A stretch of 64,000 nucleotides of DNA from Phyto melanocephala (GCA_941918925.1 OW799236.1:69654465-69718464), one strand, 5' to 3'. Counted from the stretch's first letter, positions 32,770 to 46,559 are shown. Made by a program: numbers and translations. The notes: generated by a model not told the origin, from the sequence alone.

Positions 32770-33890
32770 GAATAATATTTGAGTAATTAACTGTACACTT
32801 TACAGAGCTTTTTATGTTCACCTTATAGTGTGTTTACTTTATGTAGCGTTACTATAATTCTGTGTTCATGTTATCTGTATTTTGGAATACGTTTACAACT
32901 GATATTTCAATAAAAAACTACTTAAATTTCTTTTGAATCCTAAAACGTTATACATATTATAATTTTAAATATGTGTACGAGTTTTGATAAAAAATATTCG
33001 CTTCTTTGATTAAAAAATGTTTACAAACTAGTCTGAACTAATCGAAAATATATAATTTCGCTCATAAAATAGAGTAAATTGGGTAAGCACTACATATTTA
33101 CTTTTAATCACTTTTTAAATTTGTCAAAAGTTATAAAAAAAGGGATTTTTAACACCATTTTAAATTTAAAATTGATTTTAAATGCAATAACGAAACAACT
33201 CAAATGTTTAAATTTTTTTGCAGAGACAAAAAAAATTAGTCTTTAGGTCGGACAATTTATGTCTTTTAACAATTTATTCATTGCAACATTTAAAGAGTGT
33301 CCGGTTATTTTGTAATTGTGCCACAACTACTTTTTTAAATAACAAAACTTAGATCTTGTCATAATTGATTAGAACAATTTTTTTAATAAGGCTTTAAATA
33401 ATTCCTAATCCCTATAATAAACGATAAAATTTACTAATAACTAATTTTCGTTATCATTTTTTCTATATTATTTCCCCTTGTTTTTCATTTTATTTATTTT
33501 TTGTTCTAATAAAAAAATTAAAAATAAACATGTAACGTACTGTAACTAATAAATAACTTCTTAAACATAACGTCACTTCTTTATTCATGCCATCAACCGC
33601 AAAAACAATACAAAAACTAAAATAACGTTATTACAAGAACCCAATAACATTTTATCTAATACACAAACCTTTTAAAATGAAATCCGGTATAATGCCAACT
33701 TAACAATGTTAAATTGAAAAAAATTCCCACTAATAAATTGCTGTTATTTTAACTCCTTAATAAATGTGTCTTGTTGTGAAACCACTTATCTCACCACCAA
33801 CCACAAACAATAAACTCTGAAAAATAATAATAATAAAAATAAACGAACTATATTCAAACGAAAACAAATTGTCCTTGAAATAATCAACAG

Positions 33891-34081
33891 CGTGACCGTT
33901 ATCGTTTACGTGTTCGGGCTTCTGACCGAGGTGAACCGCCATCGTACGCCGATGTTGATGTTGAATTAGATGTCGTCGATCGTAATAATAAACCGCCCAT
34001 TTGGGATAAGGTTGTGTATGGACCTATTTATATACGTGAAAATGTCACTGTGGGTACGGTTGTAACATCGGTTAAGGCAAG
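33891..34081 (+). CDS. CadN: Cadherin-N alternative exon, first of the mutually exclusive pair
   Basis: 191 nt, enters phase 0 and leaves in phase 2 (GCA AG|GTTTGT). Encodes RDRYRLRVRASDRGEPPSYA, DVDVELDVVDRNNKPPIWD, then YGPIYIRENVTVGTVVTSVK. It covers the last strands of one cadherin repeat, the linker (DRNNKPPIW in place of canonical DxNDNxPxF) and the start of the next. The split AG joins T of 49443 to give Ser. The acceptor is purine-rich and weak, as expected for a regulated exon. It corresponds to one member of the Drosophila CadN exon 7 pair; I do not commit to which letter. Joining to 37735 gives a stop after six codons. Confidence 0.93.
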
Positions 34082-37000
34082 GTTTGTATTTAACGCTATG
34101 CTCTCTACATGCTCACTTTCTCACTTAACATAACTTTCTCTCTTTGTAAGCCTTTTTATATAACCAATTAAATATCGAAAAAAAAAATCTGCTAAAATAA
34201 TAGAATTTTTCCTTTTTTAAATTATGTACTAATTTTCTTTGAAATATGCATTTGTATTATTAATTCCATTAACATTTATGTTAAGCTTTGTTTAACCACT
34301 AAAATACGACGGGATTTTAGTAAATTTTGTATATAAAAATCCCGTTATTGGTTTTTGGTCTAATCCTGGTAATTTTCATGCATTAACATCCACCAACAAA
34401 CATTTTAAAATTGTTTGGTATTTATTACATTAATAAAATATTCAGCAAATCTCAACTTGCCCAATTACCCTACCCACAAAGGTAACCACACAAAATCCCA
34501 TTCACCACTCATTTGGTCCCTGTTAAACATGGGAAATTTTTTGTAGTACAATTGGTTGATTTTTTAAAATTCCTCTTTAAGCATGTTGCAATAATTTCCC
34601 CGGGCGATATTAATAGAGTTGGTAGGGGTTCTTGTTAATGTGGTGTATTTGGCATGGTTGTTATCTAAGCTAAATCAACAAAATTATTATGACATTTTTC
34701 GCGTAAATTTTTTCGTGCAACTGTTTAAAGGTACTTTCCTTTTTATTGGAATTAAGAAAGGAAGGTGTCTTTTTAAGGATTTTTTTTTGCTGTTGTGAGT
34801 ACAGTTTTTGGATTTATTTTTCTTCTCTACAAAAACTGTTGCAAACTGTTTTTGTTTTCAGTGCAAAATACTGATTTTTTTGAATTTTGCCTTTGTCACC
34901 CTATGTCTTAACATACAAATTAAATCAATTCAATCTTATCCACACGCAAACACTACTGAAATTGGCTGTGGTTCGCTCCCCCTCCCATTTATTATCTACA
35001 TCAACTTTATTTTATATTTTTACAATATATAAAATACTACAATAATTCATTTATAGGGATCTGGTCTTTACAGGATATTGGTAATTAAAAAAAAAGAAGA
35101 AAAAAAAATAAATACACAGAAAGAGAAAGCAAGGCGATTAAAATAGCTTCAAGTTTTAGGAATATAAACGATTTTAATCCAAGTTAAAAAAAAAATTAAC
35201 TATAAATTTACATTTTTACTCAACATGCGGCAAATATTTTTAAAAGCTTTTATCATAGTTAAAATCCTTAGATTTGTCATTTTCTTATCACTGTTAGACA
35301 GGAGGACATTAAACGCTTTAAATTGGCAATGCTGATTAGATTAATACTACGCGTACAAAAGTTAAAATTATAACGGCTTATTTGTGTACCCCGCCATATA
35401 AAAACTACAGATCTGCGCAAAAGTTGGTTAAAAATTGAACTTGAAAGTTTAAGTAGCGGTTGAGGTATGACAGAGTTTTTCTTCTACTTGCTTCTTTTGC
35501 GCAGTGTCTTGTAAATGTCTTCGTAGGACCAATCTACCGGAGTAACCTGACTCCAGCATACTTCTTTATATATATCAAGTGTTGCCATCACAATAATCTA
35601 TCAGTTTGTTTTCAGCTCTGGCATATTTATTCATCAGGTAGTCCAGATTCGTCAGCTGATTATTTCTTTTTCACTTATTTTAAATTTCAGCGGTTAAAGT
35701 CCATAGATAAAAAAACAATTTTCTCTCTTCTCTCATTTATTTCAAATGCCAAAGTTCATATCTTACTAATATAATAAATGTGAATGTTTGTATGTTTGGA
35801 TATTTGTTACTCAATCACGCAAAAACGGCTGAACGGAACTAAATGAAATTCGGCACATAGATAGATAACAACTTAGACTAACACATGGCTACTTTTTATC
35901 ACGATAATAACGCAAAGTCATTGGCAAACTCATCATAACCCAACCTAAACGGGTTGTTTGTGTTGTAAATATTTTTATTTTTGTTGTTAATACAAAGTCT
36001 ACCTTTTATCCCGATAACTACGCAGACGAAGTCGCCAGTAAGAGGGTTGTAACCTATCAAAGCTCAAAAACGCTAGTCGGAAACGATGATGAGCCAAAAG
36101 TGGTTCGTTAAAAAAGAGAAGGGCATACAACAAACACCATTACATTCTACATATCTGATAGACGATGCTATGAGACAAATGTTGGTCTCCATTTGCCCAG
36201 CCAACCATATGGTAGTATAATATAGTATAGTAAATTCTACTCTGAACGGGAAAACAAGTTAAAAAGAAAATATCAGATAATGGAAAACAAAATTGAGCAA
36301 CTAAATTGCCTTATATGAAATTGCATTATGTACTTCCTTGTAAATTATAATAATTATTGATTTTTTTCATTTGGCACTACTTGGAAAAATATCATGTTGT
36401 TTATTAAATTAGTTCTTAGAAAAAAATGTTTCAAGGCGTTCTTTTTCGCTACTATTTGGTATTTAAATACTTACAGGAGCATTTTTTGAAAACTATCATT
36501 TCTACATGTAATGTCCCAATTGTTAGAGCTTTGGTTTGAAATTTTGAAAGGTTTACTTCGTCCATAAGATAAGCAGCGTAATCATTCCTTTAAAAGTAAT
36601 CACTCCGCTACAAAATAAGCTATAAAGATATTTAAATATTATACAAAAAGAAAAAAAAAGAAGCACGTGTTGCTTATAAAAATTAAAAAAAGTTTTCGGG
36701 GTCAAATTTAACTGTTTCGGCAAAATGTTGAGTAAAAGTTACTTTATTTGAAAGCGCGGCCATTTTTGCTTTCTCTACTGTGTTTTTTCAAGTCTTGTAA
36801 CTAAATTTTGAAAAAAAAATGTTCAAAAAACAAATGGTGTTGGGTTTCTTAAAAAGAAATTTATATAAAAAATAAAATTAATTTTAATTTTAAATACATA
36901 TTAAACTACCGCTACATTTAAAAACACAAAAATGAAATGCTAGGATTTTATTTAACAGGTAAATAATGCTATAAACAAATTTATTTAATACTGAGTTATA

Positions 37001-37734
37001 ACAAAAAAAAAAAAAAAATGTTAAAAAACAATTTAAAATAAATTAAAAAATAACATACTAAGTACATAGTAAAAACTTTATGTATTTATATGAATGTAAT
37101 GCTTAAAAAAATTATATACTTAAAAAATTGCACTAAATCTTAAATATCTGTATAATTTTTAATTTTTCTTTTTTATATTTTTAATAAAATAATTTTAGTT
37201 ATTTTTTAATTTCTAAGTTTCAAAACCATTAGTTTTAAGTGAATTTTTTTAAACATTAAAAAACAAAGGCTAGGATCGAGACTTTTTTGAAACAAAAAAG
37301 TAAAGAAATATTTAAGGAAAATTTCTGTAATTTGCACTGCCTATGACATTTTATATTTTAAAATAAAACTACATGTTTTGAGTTATTATTTCTTTAAGGA
37401 AAACAAATACTTTTTATTTAGGTGTTGGTTTTTATTACTCAAGTCTCTTGCTTTACGTTATTTTTGTTCTACCAACAATTTTATTTAAAACGATTTTATA
37501 TACTTATACACATATAAAGAAACATAAACTATAATTTTTTTGTATTTTGCCATTTTTTAATTTCTTCTATATTAAAAAAAAAAAACAACAACAACTCTCT
37601 GTAAAAAATAAAATCAAATTCATCAATGGTTTTTGTCAACAAACTTGAATTTTTGAATGTTACAAAACCTGCAATATAATAACTATCATAAAAAATACTA
37701 TAAAACAAACATGTTTTAATAAATAAACCTGTAG
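34082..37734 (+). other. CadN: intron between the two alternative exons (3.65 kb)
   Basis: Holds a truncated Helitron (35761-36036); the rest is AT-rich without recognised coding sequence. The spacing is far too large for steric clash between spliceosomes to explain mutual exclusion. I did not find an obvious long complementary pair flanking the exons by eye, but could not search systematically. Confidence 0.75.
35761..36036 (+). mobile_element. Helitron fragment, 3' end lost
   Basis: Starts TCTTACTAATATAATAAATG after an A and shares with 50268-50550 the blocks GTGAATGTTTGTATGTTTGG, CACGCAAAAACGGCTGAACG, AATTCGGCACATAGATAG and CGCAGACGAAGTCGC. It then diverges before the expected CTAG end, so the terminus is missing or mutated. 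Confidence 0.7.
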
Positions 37735-37925
37735 CGTGAAACCTATAAATTAGAAGCCATGGCACAAGACAAAGGCTATCCACCTTTATCACGTACCGTA
37801 GAGGTTCAAATCGATGTTGTAGATCGTGCCAATAATCCACCTGTCTGGGATCATACCATATATGGTCCCATTTATGTCAAGGAAAATATGCCAGTAGGTG
37901 GCAAAGTCGTCTCGATCAAAGCCAG
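37735..37925 (+). CDS. CadN: Cadherin-N alternative exon, second of the mutually exclusive pair
   Basis: 191 nt, same length and phases as 33891-34081 (TGTAG|CGTGAA at the start, GCC AG|GTCTGT at the end). Encodes RETYKLEAMAQDKGYPPLSR, TVEVQIDVVDRANNPPVWD, then YGPIYVKENMPVGGKVVSIK. 34 of 64 residues equal those of the first exon, with the linker and YGPIY core best conserved and the first third most divergent. The swap therefore changes one face of a cadherin repeat while keeping the fold. The acceptor again lacks a good pyrimidine tract. It is followed by an 11.5-kb intron. Confidence 0.93.
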
Positions 37926-39479
37926 GTCTGTTTAGTATTAAAAATTAAACAATAATTTTTTTTTTATAGCGATTAGAGAAAAAAATTTTTGATAAAAATA
38001 TTTTTTAATATTTTTAAAAAAAATATATATTATTATTTAATATACAAATATTTTAGTTTTATTTATGAGTTTCAACTTTTAGGTTTGTTTATGTGTTTTA
38101 CCTTTTATAAATGTTTAGTGTTATATGCACAATATGCACTGAATTAGCAAGATTCCTTTATAAAAAATTTTCATTAAAAAGAATGCTCAAAATTAATACT
38201 TGTTTTCCAAAAAAAAAAAAAGTTTATTCATCCTAATACAAAGTATTTATTTTATTAAATACTTTTATACCTTTTGTAATACTTTAACGGTTTTTAACTT
38301 TTGAGGAAATTGTTGTAACGTCATATTTAATATTAGTTTTTTTTAAATTATTTTCTTAAAATTAATATTACTTATACGTCTGTAGTTTGGTAATTTATAG
38401 GATATTATTTCAAAATTATAACAAAATTTTAATTTTTTTTTCTGAATTCACAATAAAGTGTTTTTAGGTCGAAGCAGGTGTTGAACAGCTAAAAATGCAC
38501 TGTCTTCCAAATTGAACTTGGATGGTTTATAGCCATTTTGTTTCAGTTTATATTACGTAAAAGTTTCAAAAATGGTTTATCCCAACTGTATAAAAATTTA
38601 ATCTGCTACGCCATTTAAGTGATTTGTTTCTTAAAGATGAATAGACTTTTTGACGTATTTCTTGATTTCAATTAAATTTTTCTTTTTAAATAATACGTTC
38701 CCGCTCGTTATGCTAATATTTTTTTTAAATAATATAAACAACCTTATATTCCAACTTTCCTGTCATCAACTCCACCTCTATCTCTCATTAACTGCACTTG
38801 CCATTAATACGTTTTCATCTGCACTGAACAAAAATATTTAAACATTTATATAAAATATATATTTCTATTATTAAATACACTATCACTTGCACAACACAGC
38901 CACTTGTATTTAACCTGAATTAAGAAAAAATATATTTGCACACACACACACATCTTCATCATTTTATAGTTTTTTTTTTTTTATTACAGAATGAAATGTT
39001 ATCACTGAAAACACGTTTTGTTCTTAATTTGTGTTGATTAAAAACATTGAAAAAAAATTATCAAAAGCACAATTAAATTTTTTATTTTGTCACAGTATTA
39101 ACAATGTATGTATTTTGTAACTCACCTGTAAAGCACCGCAATATGTGTTCATGGATTAATACTAAAATATAGAAACAAAAATAGTTAAAATTTTAAATAT
39201 TGATTAAAAAGTTAATCGTTTACATTTGTTTCTGTTTTTTGAGAAAAAATCGTATAAAATAAAAAAATAAAAATTGTTATAAATATAAAGGTTTTGGCTT
39301 AATTGTTATACTGATAATTTAAAAATGTATGTGAAGTATTTTGAAGGCGTAAAAGAACTTTTCAAAAACAAAACACAAGTTTCAATGGAATGACCAAAAG
39401 TTTCCCCTAAGTACATGGTATTTATTTAATATTTAAAATAATTTCTAGCATTATGAATGCGATTGTGCCTTATGAACGC

Positions 39480-40200
39480 CATAATGAAGTTACAATTTTG
39501 TACCACTCAAACAGTACGTCAAATTTTGGCTTCTAAATGAGCAATAGTTGCTTGTTTATCAACAAAGACCAGACATTTGACACACCCCCGTAATAATTTT
39601 TCTATAGGTGTCAAATCGTACGAAAGACGTGGCAAATTTACAGGTATATTTTGAATGATAATTCGGTAACCAACAAAGTTATAGTTTCACGCACTTTACG
39701 GCATGTTGCGTCATCTTCTTGAATCAATTTTTTCTCGAAATTATTTGCAATGAAACATTGAAAAAAACGCATTTCTAATCAATTGCCTGGTTCGCTCGAT
39801 ATTCACGTTAATGTTGGAATCGGTTTCTGATTGAAAGAGAAATGAGCCGATAATGCCTTCGGAATGAAAACCACAACAAACAGTAATTTTTTCATGATGT
39901 AATGGAGTCGCAAGAGTTCCATGAAGATTGTGCTCTTTCCGAAAATGAAAATTTGTTTTGGTTTAGAAACCTGTTAAGTTAAAAATTCTTATAATTACAT
40001 CTACAGCGGCGATGGTATTTGCTATGCCACGAAACGATTTGAATAAATGTTATCCGAAGTAGTAAATATTGTTTTAAGTCCATCCATAGTATTTTACATT
40101 ACGTGATCAGCTGAATAATTATACGCACCATAAACCTGACGAGTTGCTCTATAAGATTGGTAAACAGAGCGAGATATTTAGAAATAAATTTTTATGATAT
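39480..40200 (-). pseudogene. degenerate mariner-like transposase relic
   Basis: On the minus strand, 39700-39490 can be read in pieces as a C-terminal mariner-type region: a LPRLSYD(L)TPIEKLL-like phrase followed by FVDKQATIAHLEA. This resembles the PPRSPDLTP..DYFLW region before the transposase end. Many stops and frame changes; the boundaries are approximate. It sits in otherwise empty intron. Confidence 0.45.
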
Positions 40201-43200
40201 CTAAACGTTTTCTTGTTACTATTCATTAGTTTGACAAGTAATTTAAAAGCTATGCCTTTCGAAATTTCCATAGGTCTAATAAAAACACCCTATACCAATG
40301 AAGTAAATATTTAAATTTTTTTTAACAAATAGTTCTAGAAATCTTTTATTTATTTATTTGCTTCTTTTTAACGACTGCTAATTTTAAGAGTAGATTAAAG
40401 CCTACTTTTACTATACTAGTTCTTAAATATCAGTATTCACATTAGCAAAGCTGCAAGTTTAAGGTGTTATACTGGAATAAGAAATAAAAGAACATTAAAC
40501 TACGCAATTTTATATAAGATGTGTATATTTCGATGTAAAACTTTAAAATTTAACAATTTTAATTTGATTACTTAAATAAAAGATTGGTAGTCCCTGTCTA
40601 CACAGCCAGAAATTAAAGAATCAAATAGATTGCTTATCCATTCATTCAGTTCTTGTAAACGAATTATTCTTTGTGTCATAATTAAACTAAACGATTGTCA
40701 CCTATTCCTTTTTACTCTTAACTTATATTGTTTTTCTGTGCTAATGCAATTACAATTTTACCAATTTAAAGACTTTATTATTTTTATTCTGGCTCAAGTT
40801 CATTTTAGTACTAAATTTCTCATTTTTATATCAAGAAATCAATTTTCTATTTGTGATAATAAAGTCTTTAAAAAATTAAAGTTCAACAATAAAATGAAAG
40901 AAAAGTAGCCGCGACTTACCTATCGCTGCTCTAAATAAAGCAATTCTGTTAAATAATAGGCAATTCGAGTTACGAATTTCCCTTAACCGTCATAGTAAAA
41001 TTCCCGAACACGATTTCCGAAATAAATTTTAATAACAGAGTAAATTTTAATAAAGAGTGTTGCCGCTTCAGATATTTCTTTGATAATACCAAACTCATCT
41101 AACCTCAAACAACCGAGAACTCAAATCAGTTGTTACGAAAAAACAGTTTTGCCACTTGTCCGTTAAAAAAAACGATCAATCAGAAACGAATGTTTAACTA
41201 AATAGTATTGTGTATAATAAAATCTAAATTAATGATAATAGTACATTATATAAATAAATTAAATAAATTGGACTTACTTTGTTATATACTTATAAAAAAG
41301 AAAATTCAAAGCAGACTTAATACATTACAGAATATGTAAAAAAACATTATTTTACTGCAAATTTTTTTAATTTACAAAGCTTTTATTTAACAATAGTATA
41401 ACAGAAATTATAAATCTTACAAAGAAATATAATACACTATCGCTCCATAGAGCCTCCGAATGTAGGTATTAAAATCCTACAATGAGTATAAATGTTGAAT
41501 ATGTTTACAAAAAATTGAAAATACGAAACTTTTTAAAGTATAAAGAATCTTTTCCAATTTCGTAAAATTATTGAAAAGGTTACGCAACCTAAAAGGTAAC
41601 TTTAAAAGTACAATTCTTAAAATCTCATGCAAATGTTCAAAAGATTAATTTTAAGCTTGCAACTATTTTACAATACAAATTTTTCTTTTACATAAATTAA
41701 ACTATTATGTTATATATATAATTAAATTATATATTAATATAATATTTTGTGATATATTATATTAACATAACTGTTATACAAATTGTTATAATTACTTAAT
41801 CACTTAAAAAGTGTGTTATCTGACCAATTTAGACTATTTTAAATATTAGTTTAGCAAAAATTGTTTGATTTCTCTGCACTCTGCACCACTCACTAGTAGA
41901 GATAATGATACATTTTAGCTCTGAATGTTATATACTGCACTTTTATAAAATTTGTTTTATTTTCTTTCGTTTTTCCTTAAGTTCCTTCGAAAACAATGTA
42001 AACTTTCACCTTTTTTATATAAGAAAAATAATAACTACAAACCTTAACATTAAGCTAAAGAAATAATACTGTCAGAAAACCCTAGTCCTTAATTGTAATT
42101 ATAATGCGATGATAGATTACAACTAAGCATACAAATACTCTCTCTATCGCGCTTAATATTTTATGAAGAACAAGGAATAAATCTTACAAAATTAAAACAA
42201 TTTAATATTTTTTCTTTGTACTCATACACTTAGAAGCGCTCTAAAACTATATAATGATAAAAAAAATAATAGTAAAACACATAATTCTTTTATTACACAT
42301 ACACATGTAAGCATTAAATGTTTTTATTTAGGTTAAAAAAAGAAGGAATTTTCTTTATATGTTTAAGTATAACAGTTTTAGTTTTGTTTGTAAGTTTCTT
42401 CACAGACAAGTGAAAATACACTGAGAAAATAAATGGAGGTCATAAAGCATATAAAATATTTTATTATACAATTAAAAACAATTATCTGTGCTGTGTATTG
42501 CAATACATTTTTGGTGGCCTTTAAGTAATTATCTCAGTGTATTATCGTTTTAAACCCATTAACACATGTGTTACGATTCTTTGCAATTTTTGTAATTTTT
42601 TTTTGAGTTAAAATTTTATCACCAACACCTGCAGCAATTTTAAACATTAGGAAGGAAACTAGAGAAGAAAAAAAAAGAATAATAAATAATAGCAGCATCA
42701 TAACATTAGTAAGAGATTGTATAGAAAAGAATTTTACAATGTTATGTTATATAGTGGTTTTTCCTTAAAGATACTTTCAATGTTTTCTTTTTTATTTTTG
42801 AAAGAAAATTTCCTGCATTAAAGAATTTTTGAAAGACGACGATTTGTTTTGTGAATGTGTAAACCAAATATTACACGGTTTCGTATATGCTGTTTACATA
42901 ACGCTTTGTTCGTCTAATCATTTATTTGTTAAACTGTGAAAAAAGTGAAAGAAAATATATGTAGTTTGTAAATAATTTTCCTAGTAAAAGGTTTTAATTA
43001 TATAGAAACTTAAGCCAGAGTTAAACAGTTTCTTACGATTAATTATATATTATTATACGTTTAGAGACTAAGAAAACTATGCCGTTATTTTGTAATATGT
43101 TTTTAAGTAGAGTTACTTTGGATATTAATCAAAATATCGCATATTTTAGTTGTGATACTAGAACTTTGCGATTATATTTACAAAATTTCGTTTCGGAATA

Positions 43201-43551
43201 TTAATTATAGTCAGTACTAATAAATTATGATTCTTGCAATATAAATTCGATTGTTCGAATTCGATTCGAAGTTCGATTGCAAGAAATGAAGCACTCGATT
43301 GGCAATGAGTGTGATTTTCTGTTTTCTGGGTATACGTTCATGTCATGTCTTAACTTAACGAGATATGCACTAATGACTGACTATATTAAGCCGTAAACCG
43401 AATTAAAAAATACGAGAATGTCTTTTGGTTGTGCCTTACCCCAAATGTAGCAATTTGGTTACTTGGCTAGAAGCATAAATTGTTATTGAACAATATTCGA
43501 TTCGAAAACAGCGAGTATTCGTGTAGCTGTTACAGAGTCCATTAACTTAAA

Positions 43552-43797
43552 TTAGAGTATAAATGCAAGTATATCGGCTTTAATTCTTAAATTCGTTGCA
43601 TTATGTAAGTTTTTAAGCCAAGGTTCTGATTTAAAAATTTCATAGTTGTTCCTTATTTCATACGACAGATGCTGCACAAGCTGCCGAATCGATTGATTTT
43701 TTTCATTACCCATACCCCTCACTGCAGCGGCACTATTCTCCTCAAAATTGGCTGTGTCTGGTCTATTGGCTCGCGCATTATTTAATAGTGCATGCAA
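43552..43797 (-). other. unrecognised open stretch with protein-like composition
   Basis: 82 codons on the minus strand including the stop. The protein is balanced and non-repetitive (MHALLNNARANRPDTANFEE, then NQSIRQLVQHLSYEIRNNYE and EPWLKNLHNATNLRIKADIL). This contrasts with the Lys/Phe/Ile-rich composition of chance frames in this intron. The frame extends a few codons upstream of the Met before a stop. I do not recognise the family. It could be a fragment of a retroposed gene or of a transposon-encoded protein. No promoter, splice sites or poly(A) tail are evident. Confidence 0.35.
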
Positions 43798-45544
43798 ACA
43801 CTTAAAATTATGAAGGGTATTCTCTTAAAAACACAAGTATTATCACTACAGTGGTGCATCAATCACTACAGTTGCATACTGTTTGAAGTGCACTGAAAAA
43901 ATTCCTAACAGAACGCTTATTTCATAAGATAAATGAGACGTTGCGTCAGTGTGAGTTTTTCTGTTAAAAACTGTTAGACAAACAAACATTAAATGACAGT
44001 ATAATACCAATCATACTTGATCTGTAAATAAAGCACTCTCCACTTCATACACTTCAAAGTGTAACTGTTACTTACAAAAATTGCTATACTTTAACTGAAA
44101 ACGTAGTAAATGCTTTGGTAAAAATTTTGTGTATTTAACTTAAAACTATTTACATAATGCACGGCCAAAAACAAATGATGCAGGAAATTGTCTAACTAAT
44201 ACGGCGTTTTTAAGAGGCATGCCTTTCTCGATTCCCTGTATTAATAAATGAATAAGAAAAGAGTAATCTTTTTGGAAAACGCTACTTATTAAGAACGCTT
44301 TTATACTTTACGTATATTTTCACCAATTTAGTTTAGTTTTAATTAGTGTAAAATAAAACCAACACATTCAATATTTGTAATTTAAGTAACAAACATCTAT
44401 TTAAGAACAATATTTATAAATAATATTTTTTTTTTTAATTTTAGAACAAAACCAACAACCAGAAATCCACCCATTTGTCACACTACTTTTTTTTTAAGTC
44501 ATACAAAAACTATTCATTTTAAAAAATAATATTCATAAAAAAACAACCCACAACAATTTCATTAATTCCAAAAGAAAACACACAAAAACAAAATCCTCAA
44601 CAAAAAACCTACATCACTCCTTCAACATCCTTAAAAGATAATTTTTTTTTAGTTTTTTTATGTTGAAAAATGTGTTTAAACTAAAATAGCAACATGCAAA
44701 CATTTTTTTGGACCATATTTTTTCGAACATTAAAAACACATGTTGTTGTTTTAGTGAGAAAATTAAACCATTTGTTTTAATAGGAGTTAAATTATCATCC
44801 TTAAACTCTGCCTCACCCCACCCACCAACCAACAACTCCAAACAAAGGAAGGCTGTAATAATTTTTGAAGCCTTTTTTTACTTTTTTTTCACAAAACATA
44901 TTTTTTGTTGTTATATAAATTATATCAATTAAATATAACAATATTTATTTTAATTTTTGCAATAAAAATGCATTAAATATGTTTTTTTTGGGTTCTCCCT
45001 AAAAAATAAATTTTTTTAAATCTATGTTTTTTGCACTTTGTTGAAATACTACTTTTTCTTTCACAAGTTCATACATATATTCGAGCACTTTTTTAAACGA
45101 CAAAATAACAAATAAATTCTTTTAATTTTTTACAAAAGAAAAAAAAAATAAACATGGCGCCATAAAACATGGTTTTTGTATTTTGTTTATGTCGCATGTT
45201 GTGCAATTTTTAAATTATTTTTTTTTATAAATTAATAAAACTTTTTTGTTGTTATAAATAATATTGATTTACTTTAATTTGTTTATTAAAAGTGTTTTAA
45301 TAAATAAATAAATATTTTGTTGATTTTGCTTTTGAAGGTACTGATTTTGTGCAAATTAATTAAAACGTTTTAGTTAAGTTTTTGTTAAAATATTTTTTGA
45401 AGTTTTTGTGCTAAATAAATATCACAAGGAAGAAAAGCAAATTAAGAAGAAACATACAATTATGTACATATCTATTTTAAATAGATCGCTATGGCTTAAG
45501 AGAAACGTTTATCTATAAAAAAGTTTTTTTTAAATAAGTTTTGT

Positions 45545-46450
45545 TAAAATTTCTCATTAAATCCTTCACGAAGTGTGAAAGAGTATATAAAGTTTTGTAA
45601 TTACGTATGAAATTTCTACAAGTTTCGTCCCCATAAAGTATGCATTTTTTTAAAACTTATGAATAGCAAAGTCGATTGAACATTATCCGCCTTTCTGTCT
45701 ATGTGTTGAAATCAGTTATTTGAAAGCCCTCCAACATTGCCTACACCCGTGCGTTGTATCAAAATATCGAAAATATTTTAAAGCTGATCAGTATTGAAAA
45801 TCGCCGTTTGACTTTTTGAGATATAAGCAAATACATACAACAGTCTCTGATTTTTTTCCATACTTTTACTACAAAATTAAATATTTTTCAGTCCTTGGAA
45901 AATTTATGGAGAGACACATTTAAATCTGTTTATAAATATATGATATAATAGAGATATTCTAGAAAATTTTTGGATAAATTTGTCTCTAATCGGCAAAGTT
46001 ATAGCCAAAAATAATTAAGAAAAATTTGGTTTTTGTAAAAACATCCAATTTTTCGAGCTCCTAAATAAAAAAAAAATGCACCAAATTATAAACCGCAGTA
46101 TCGAAAATTATTTATGGAAAAAACTAATAAATTGGATTAAAACTAACTAAGATGTAATCACTAAAATACAAGTGCTTCTGTGTTTTTTTTTCTTCTAATA
46201 TTTACAAACGATAATCGATTTAGTTTCTGTAAAACCGAGCGAGAAAGTGTGGGTATCAAATGAAATGAAATGATCAGCGCAATATGATACACTTAAAAAA
46301 AATTATAATTCATTTTTGCCGTTACTATGAAATGACGGTCAATATATATATACCCCGCTCATATATGGTATATGAACCCCCCAGTACTGGTATCGAATGA
46401 AAGGCTTTACCAATCGCACTTTTAAAAAGTGTAAAATCCGCAAATGGTAG
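45545..46450 (+). repeat. dispersed ~0.9 kb repeat (same orientation as 59.8 kb copy)
   Basis: Shares ordered blocks with 59800-60690: TGAAATTTCTACAA, ATTAAGTATA/CATAAAGTAT, ATGAATAG, GTTGAAATCA, GAGATAT(A/G)AGCAAATA, TTTTTGGATAAATT-like sequence, GTCAAAAAT/GCCAAAAAT, GTGTGGGTATCAAATGAAAT/ATATGGGTATTAAATGAAAG and a TGGTATC(G/A)AATGAAAGGCTTT block. Non-coding; superfamily unknown. Confidence 0.6.
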
Positions 46451-46559
46451 AACATTTTTAAATGAATAAATTGTATTCGGTATAGGTCCCCAAGGATCGT
46501 CTGATCCGATCTCAACAGCTCATAATACAAAACACCCGTCTCATCCTATAAAATACAGA

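Larger units (their letters stand above)
26125..33890 (+). other. CadN: CadN intron (7.8 kb) before the first alternative exon
   Basis: Mostly very AT-rich. 26370-27320 is more complex in composition and may be an old transposon remnant, but I could not identify it. 27830-31200 holds nothing recognisable beyond A/T-rich tracts. A Helitron lies at 31227-31724 and an (ATA)n microsatellite at 32720-32769. The acceptor at 33881-33890 (AATAATCAACAG) lacks a pyrimidine tract. Confidence 0.75.
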
